DNA of 64,000 nucleotides from Hemicordylus capensis (Eukaryota; Chordata; Lepidosauria; Squamata; Cordylidae), in NCBI RefSeq assembly GCF_027244095.1, contig NC_069662.1, forward strand, positions 11,124,501 to 11,188,500, read 5' to 3'. Made by a program: the position numbers and the translations under genes. Numbering within the stretch: the first letter of the stretch is position 1; each line of letters begins with the position of its first letter. Shown in pieces: positions 55,091-61,998 of this stretch. The notes below the pieces were generated by a model. The model saw only the letters and a list, made by a program, of their open reading frames with translations, made no database searches and had not been told where the DNA came from.

Positions 55091-58000
55091 TATTATTATT
55101 ATTATTATTATGTCACAATGTATTTTACTTCTTTCATCCTTTCAGAAAAAAATGTTAATAATTAAATAAGAAGTTCTGGTAAAAACAAATCTGCTTACTT
55201 CCCTTTCACTAGAATCTTAATTGATAATTATCACCTTTGCAAGTTAGCCCACCTGCGTCTAAAATATTCATGCATCCACCATTTTGAATTGGGGTGGATG
55301 ACATCATCACAAACTATGCCATTGTGGTGTCCCTGTGTGTCCTCCCTACAACTGTACTAAATTTGGTTGAAATCAGTTCCCCCTTGTGCCTCAAACATTC
55401 ATGCGTCTGCCATCCTGAATTGGGGTGGATGACATCATCACAAACTATGCCGCTGAGGTGTCCCCACAGCTGTTCCACCCAAATTGGTCCAGGCATTGTG
55501 AAGCTGATAGGGACACACACACACATGCAAAGCTAGATGATCTCATAATCTTACTTTCCTTAAAGAAAGTAGTGTCCATTCTTCACACAGCTGCCCACAT
55601 GTGTTGTGTAATCTCTTCATTACACAGAAGTGATATCTATCTGAGAAAAATATTATGTGCAACCAAACTTCAGAGCTCACCTCATTGCGGCGGTTCTGGC
55701 CAATGAACTGCTGAGCTACATCAGCTGGCAGCACATTCTCCAACAAGACACGGTTGAGGTTTTCCATGGTCTCGATCTCCTCACGCTCTTTCTTGAACTT
55801 CTTTTTCCAGAGGAAATCCAGGCGGCAATAATACTCATTCTGAGGGAGAGGGGAAAAATAAGTTAAGTTGTAAACTTCTTGAGATAGAGACTAGAGATGT
55901 GCACGAACGGATTTTTAAATTGGTTTCGAATTCAAATCGAATTCCAAAAATTTGTTTCTAATTCAAACCAAATTTGAATCTGGTTTGAAAATTTGATTTG
56001 AATTCGAATCAAAGTAGGAATTGATTCAACCCTGTTTTGGCACCTTTTTTAACCAACTAGGGGACTGAACAGTTTTTTAAAGGTGTCAAATGGCTCTCAA
56101 ATCATATTTTGAAAATTCAAATCAAATTGCCCTTTTAAGGGGTGATTCAATTCAGATTCAAATCACTCAGATTCGAGTCAAATTGGTTTGAATTCAAATT
56201 GATTTGAATTCGAATTGATTTGCACATCCTTATTAGAGGCCTTTTTGATCAAAACTCTGTGGAGCACTGTCTAAATTGGAGTTTCAAACTGCAGCCTTCC
56301 AGCTGTTGCTGAACTACATTTGCAATCAGAATGGCCAATAGCCAGGGGTGATGGGAGTTTTAGGTCAACATCTGCAGGAGGGCTGCAGTTTGAGACTCCT
56401 GGTCTAAATAATGGTTTTCTAACAGCCTTTAAGACTAGGGTAATAGAATCACAAGGCTCAGAATCAAAACATTATCAGACAGTGTCCTATCTCAAGACAG
56501 GATCCCCATCCCAGAAACACCTTCATGCAGAACAAGGAGATAAAAGCCCCATTAAGTTGTTTTCCTCCCCAAATCGCACATGATTGCAGCTGTGAAAGTG
56601 GGTAGCAAATGCCGCCTTGGTTGTCACTCCCTCCCTCTCCTCAGTCGCTCACGATTACAGCAGCAGATGGGTTAAGCAGCCGTGGGAGATCCAGGTGCCA
56701 ATCATGGAAGTGACTTCCCTCACAGCCACTGTAAATGTGAGCACCTGAGGAGAGGGGTTGAGTGATGGCTCTGGGGCGGAGCTTCCTACCCACTTTTGGA
56801 GAAAATATCTGAATGGCAATAATATGTTCTCAACAGAAAATTGCTCACAGAGAGCAAAAAAGCTTCGGGGTGAGGGAGTCAAATGTGCTAAACTACAAAC
56901 ACCGCACATGTTCTAAGCTGTCTATGGGGTGAAGCACATGAGGAGGGCATATCAACCCCCTCACACACACCTCTACCCTCACTTCAAGCCTCATACAGCC
57001 TGACTCAGGTCTATAAAAGAATCTGCAGGAAATTTTAATCATCATCATCATCTGCCCCTATTTCTAAGATCCCTTTCGCCTCTGTGAGGAAGACCAGAGG
57101 TTTTGGAAATTGCTGTAGAGAAGTTCTCCAGATGGTGGCTGGAATGTAAAGCAGGGATTCCCGGCCTGTGGCCCTTTAGATGTTGCTGACCTACAACTCC
57201 CATCATCCCCAGCTACAACTCCTGATGGCTGGGGATGATGGGAGTTGTAATTCAGCAACATCTGGAGGGCCACAGGTTGGGAACCCCTGATGTAAAGGGG
57301 TGTGTGCAAGGGTAGTGTGGAAACTCCCATACCCACCACTTATCACTTCTCAGGGTCTCCCCAAGGAGAAGACCAGTTGTGGTGAGCAAGCTTCTGCATA
57401 AATGACCGCAGCCTGTCACAACTCATCTTCCACTGACACAACTCATCTTCCTCCGCTCCTCGGCTACTAGGATCTGTCGGGGCCAACAAAGCACCTCCTC
57501 ACCCTTGACCAGGGCACCCCTTTGCCCCCTCCCGCACCCAGCCGGCAAACGAAGCACTCGCCAACTGGGAGCGTGAGGCTTGGCCCTCTCCTCCCCAGCC
57601 AGTGTTTCACTGAAACTCGGGCTGGGCTGGGCAGGAAAGCCCCAGGGTCTGAACAGACCCTCTCCCAGGCAGTAGCCACGCCCCCTGCATCTGGTGTCAG
57701 ATGCAGGGGGCGTGGCCAATACTGGGGACATGGCCAGTCAGTGGTTTGTTGAATTGCTGATGGGGTATCTCTTCAGGGGCTTGGCCATGCCCCTGTGTCT
57801 GATGTCAGGTGTAGGGGGTGTGGCTTTGCATGCAGGATTAAGAAAGCAAAAGGGGCCTCTGGCTGCAGGTAAGCTCCCTACTCCCCAGTGGCCATGGCTT
57901 CTCCAAGGTTGCAGACAAGTCTCTCTCTCTCAGCCTTTTCTGGAGATGCCAGGGAGGGAAATTGGAATGCTCTTCCCAGGGTGGCCCCATCACCTAAGGG

Positions 58001-61000
58001 GGATATCTTACAGTGCTCATGTGTAGTCTCCCATTCAAAGGCAAACCAGGGCAGACCCTGCTTAATAAAGGTGACAATTCGTGCTTGCTACCACAAGACC
58101 AGCTCTCCTCCTTAGACCAGCTCTCCTCAAAGAGTGCCACCATCATTTGTAATCTCGACTTCAGTTCACAAAGGACAGCTATGTGGCCCAGCAAACCTGG
58201 ACAGCAGCCTATCTGCATCCCAGAATCCTTTGCAACTCGCAGCAGTGACTTGGTCGACACATTGGCATGATTTGTATTTGATGCATTTCCATCCCACCCT
58301 CCCTTCAAAGAGGTCAGCGTTGTGTATGAGGTTCTTCACTACACATCCTTTTCTCCTCACAACCATACCGTGAGGCATATGAGACTGAGAGGAAGCTGCT
58401 AGCCCAGGTTTCATGGCTGAGTAAAGAGTTGAACCAGGGTCTGCCTGTACCTCTTCCAACACTCTTGCCATGACACCACACGGGCTCTTTGGAAGGAGCT
58501 CCCAGGAAACAGGAAACTTGAAAAACACTAAGACACTGAAACCCGCTCTTCTTAAAACCAGGGGCCATTTTGTTAACAGCCCCAGTTTGGGAACTGGAAA
58601 CTCAGTTTACCTGCCTGGCCAGGGCCAAGAGGGTGAAGAAGAAGACAAAGAAGGAAATGGCTCCCATCATCTTGGGCTCCTTCAGCACTCCAGGCCTGTG
58701 GGGAAGAGAAGAGCAGGATCACTTTGGGGATGTCCCCTGTAATTAGGGATGTGCAAATTGATTCGGGTACAAATCGATTTCTACTCTAATCTAGCTGATT
58801 CGGGTGATTTGGAGACAAAACAAACCACCCCTGTGGTCCATTGGCTAGATTCGGGTACAAATCAAATTGCACCTGATTTGATTCGAATCGATTCGAGATT
58901 CGGAGCCCTCCTATTAATACCCCACTGCCTTGCAGGTGGGAGGGGGTTGTAGTTGGCACATGGCAGTTGACAGTTGGCACAGTCGAAAATGCAGTCAAAA
59001 TGAATAGAAAAAATGAAAGTGTGTAATGAATCCTCATAGGGATTCATTATGAGGAAAGGTTATTATACACCAAAGAATCCAAACACTTGAAAAATGATGA
59101 CTGCACATTTTGCTCCATAACTTCACTTCTACAATGGCTAGAGCTTAACTTTTTTTTTTAAAAAAAAATTAAAGCTGGGGATCTGTGTTAGGGTTATGAT
59201 GTGGCAACTTCAAATCTCCATTGTTTCCTATGGAGGAAATGTTCAAAATGAGTAAAAACTAAAAAAATCAACCAAGTGTCCCACTGCCTTGAAATTTGGG
59301 TGGTAGGTGGCACCCATGGGGACCTGCCCACCACCCTTTGGTGCCCTAGGACCTTGTTAAGTGGTCTGAATAAGTCCGAATCCAAATTTAATCAAAGCAA
59401 ATACAAATTGAATCTGGAATTATTTGGAGGGGGTAGATTTGGATACAAAACAAATCAGGAGTGATTTGCTTTGGGCACAAATCAAATTTTAAAAAAAATG
59501 ATTTGTGCACATCCCTACCTGTAATCCTCTCTGGAAACAAACAGACCCACAAGGTGTTGCAGGAAAAAGTTTTCTCCTTTAGTGACCTTTACGGACAGTC
59601 TTGGGGCCAAATGACTCATTAGGTTAAGCCTGTTATTAGGTCTGATGTGTTTTATCCCCTTCAGAAGCACCCATCAGGCTGGCCCTCAACCACTACTCTG
59701 CCCCAGACCTCTGTAAATCCAGTGGGATATCTGAAAGGTTAGCATATGTGTATAAAACAGTACATGGATCCCAATTGTACAGGATTCCCTACAGCTGGAT
59801 AGCTTATCTAGATTCATATTGCTGTACGTGTCCCATTCAAATGCTGTGTCAGGCACCAAAGCCCTCTGCACACATTATGTTCAACATTCATACAATTGCA
59901 TAAAGAATACAGAGCTGTATGCGGGTACAATAATTCACATGTTATGCTGAACTTCTACTACTACTGCTACTACTACTACTACTACAATGAATGAATAGCT
60001 TTATTTTGATCATAAATCAGACATAAACACAGCAAATTACAGGACATTCAGGTAGGACATCTATCATAGAATACACCAACAAAGTAAACGTTTCATAGTA
60101 ACATCTAAAGGGTAGAAATTAATTGTTGGCGGATCTTAACAGCAGCTGCACAAAATTGTACTGTTACTATGAATATTTATATACTGCTCTTCAACCCAAG
60201 CTCCCAAAGCAGTTTGCAAAGAAAAATAAATAATACACAAATAAGATGCTCCCCTGACTCCAAAGGGCTCACAGTCTAAAAAGAAACATAAGGCAGATAC
60301 CAGCAGCAGCAGCCACTGGAGGGATGCTTTGCTGGGGTTGGGCAGGGCCAGTTGCTCTCCCCCTGCTAAATGAAAGAGAATCACTGCATTAAAAGGTGTC
60401 GCTTTATGCAATTAGCAGGGGTACAGCAGTACACAGATACAGCAGGACACTTCCTATCTGTGCCTTGCCTTTAAGGGGTCCAGGTTCACTTCAAGATGAA
60501 CAATCATTCACACAAAAACCTGAGTGTAAAAGACATCTGTATTCTCAGACAATATAATGTCAGAATAGGGCTCTCGATGTCGCTGTGTGTGCAGTGTCGC
60601 TCTTACCCCTGGACTTTGGGGCCAAAGTCCAGGGCCTCCACACCCACTGGGGTCCCCAAATCCTATTTAGTCTGTCCTGGGTGGTGTGGTTGCCATTGGC
60701 TGCACTATGCTGGGCGTGATTATGACCTGTGCTGGGTGCTTTAGAGTCAGAGTGGGGAGATAAATATGTGGGATGGGAATAGGTTGGGTTGTATGTTGAA
60801 TTGTTTCTGCTATTCCGTTTTTACATAAATCTACCTGATTTGAGCCAGCTAATGGCGCAGCAGGGAAATGACTTGATTATCCAGCCAGAGGTTGCCGATT
60901 CGAATCCTCGCTGGTATGTTTCCCATAGTCTGGGGGAAAAACTATATTGGGCAGCTGCGATATAGGAAGATGCTGAAAGGCATCATCTCATACTGCATGG

Positions 61001-61952
61001 GAGGAGGCAATGGTCAACCCCTCCTGTATTCTACCAAAGAAAACCACAGGGCTCTGTGAGCGCCAGGAGTCGACACTGACTCAACAACACACTTTACCTT
61101 TTAACGTGTTTTCTATTCTTACATTATTGTGAGGTCTTTTTTGTGTGCCCTCAAGAACCCATGTATTAAAAATACTGTGTTTGTTATGATGTGGGTGGAG
61201 GGATAATGCTTAATGTGGGGGGAGGGCTCCGGCAAGGGAGGGGGTGGCTCCAAAGGCCTTTAGGTCCAGGCTCCAAAATTTCCTAAGTGCACCTCTGTTT
61301 GTGTGGTCAATAGGTGGAGGCAAGACCAGGGGGTGTGGTTCTACTCCCCACAGGAATGTGGAGGAACCATCTGAGAAAACTCCTTTCTTGGAAGGCAAGT
61401 TCCTTGGGGGAAATCCAGAAATGCTCTCTGAATGTCAGCTTCTTCAGAAGAAGAAGAAGCCTGAAATGCTCTTTTCAAATTTCACTTTGCAGTTATTTCT
61501 GTTCCACCTGTACTTCTCCTCCAATGTGTTTGCAATACTTGCGGAAGTGGGGGGGATGAGCGGAAAGTGTGTGTCCCTTGGCTCCTTTCACAGAAGATCA
61601 TCCACACGATCGTTCACACCATCATCATTTGGGTAGGGAAAGTGTCCTACCAAAGTCCAGAAGCTGTGAACGCTCTGTGATTGTGTTCGGTGCTCACAAA
61701 AAGCCAGCGTGGTGTTGTGGTTAGAGTGCTGGACTAGGACCGGGGAGACCCGAGTTCAAATCCCCATTCAGCCATGAAACTAGCTGGGTGACTCTGGGCC
61801 AGTCACTTCTCTCTCAGCCTAACCTACTTCACAGGGTTGTTGTGAGGAGAAACTCAAGTATGTAGTACACCGCTCTGGGCTCCCTGGAGGAAGAGCGGGA
61901 TATAAATGCATCATCATCATCATCATACCTGTCTGACTGTGTAAATAAATAA

Positions 61953-61998
<46 letters not shown>

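Noticed and set aside
54762-55169. 135-codon plus-strand frame with an isoleucine-rich end
   Set aside because: Antisense of a LINE fragment running into an ATT microsatellite.
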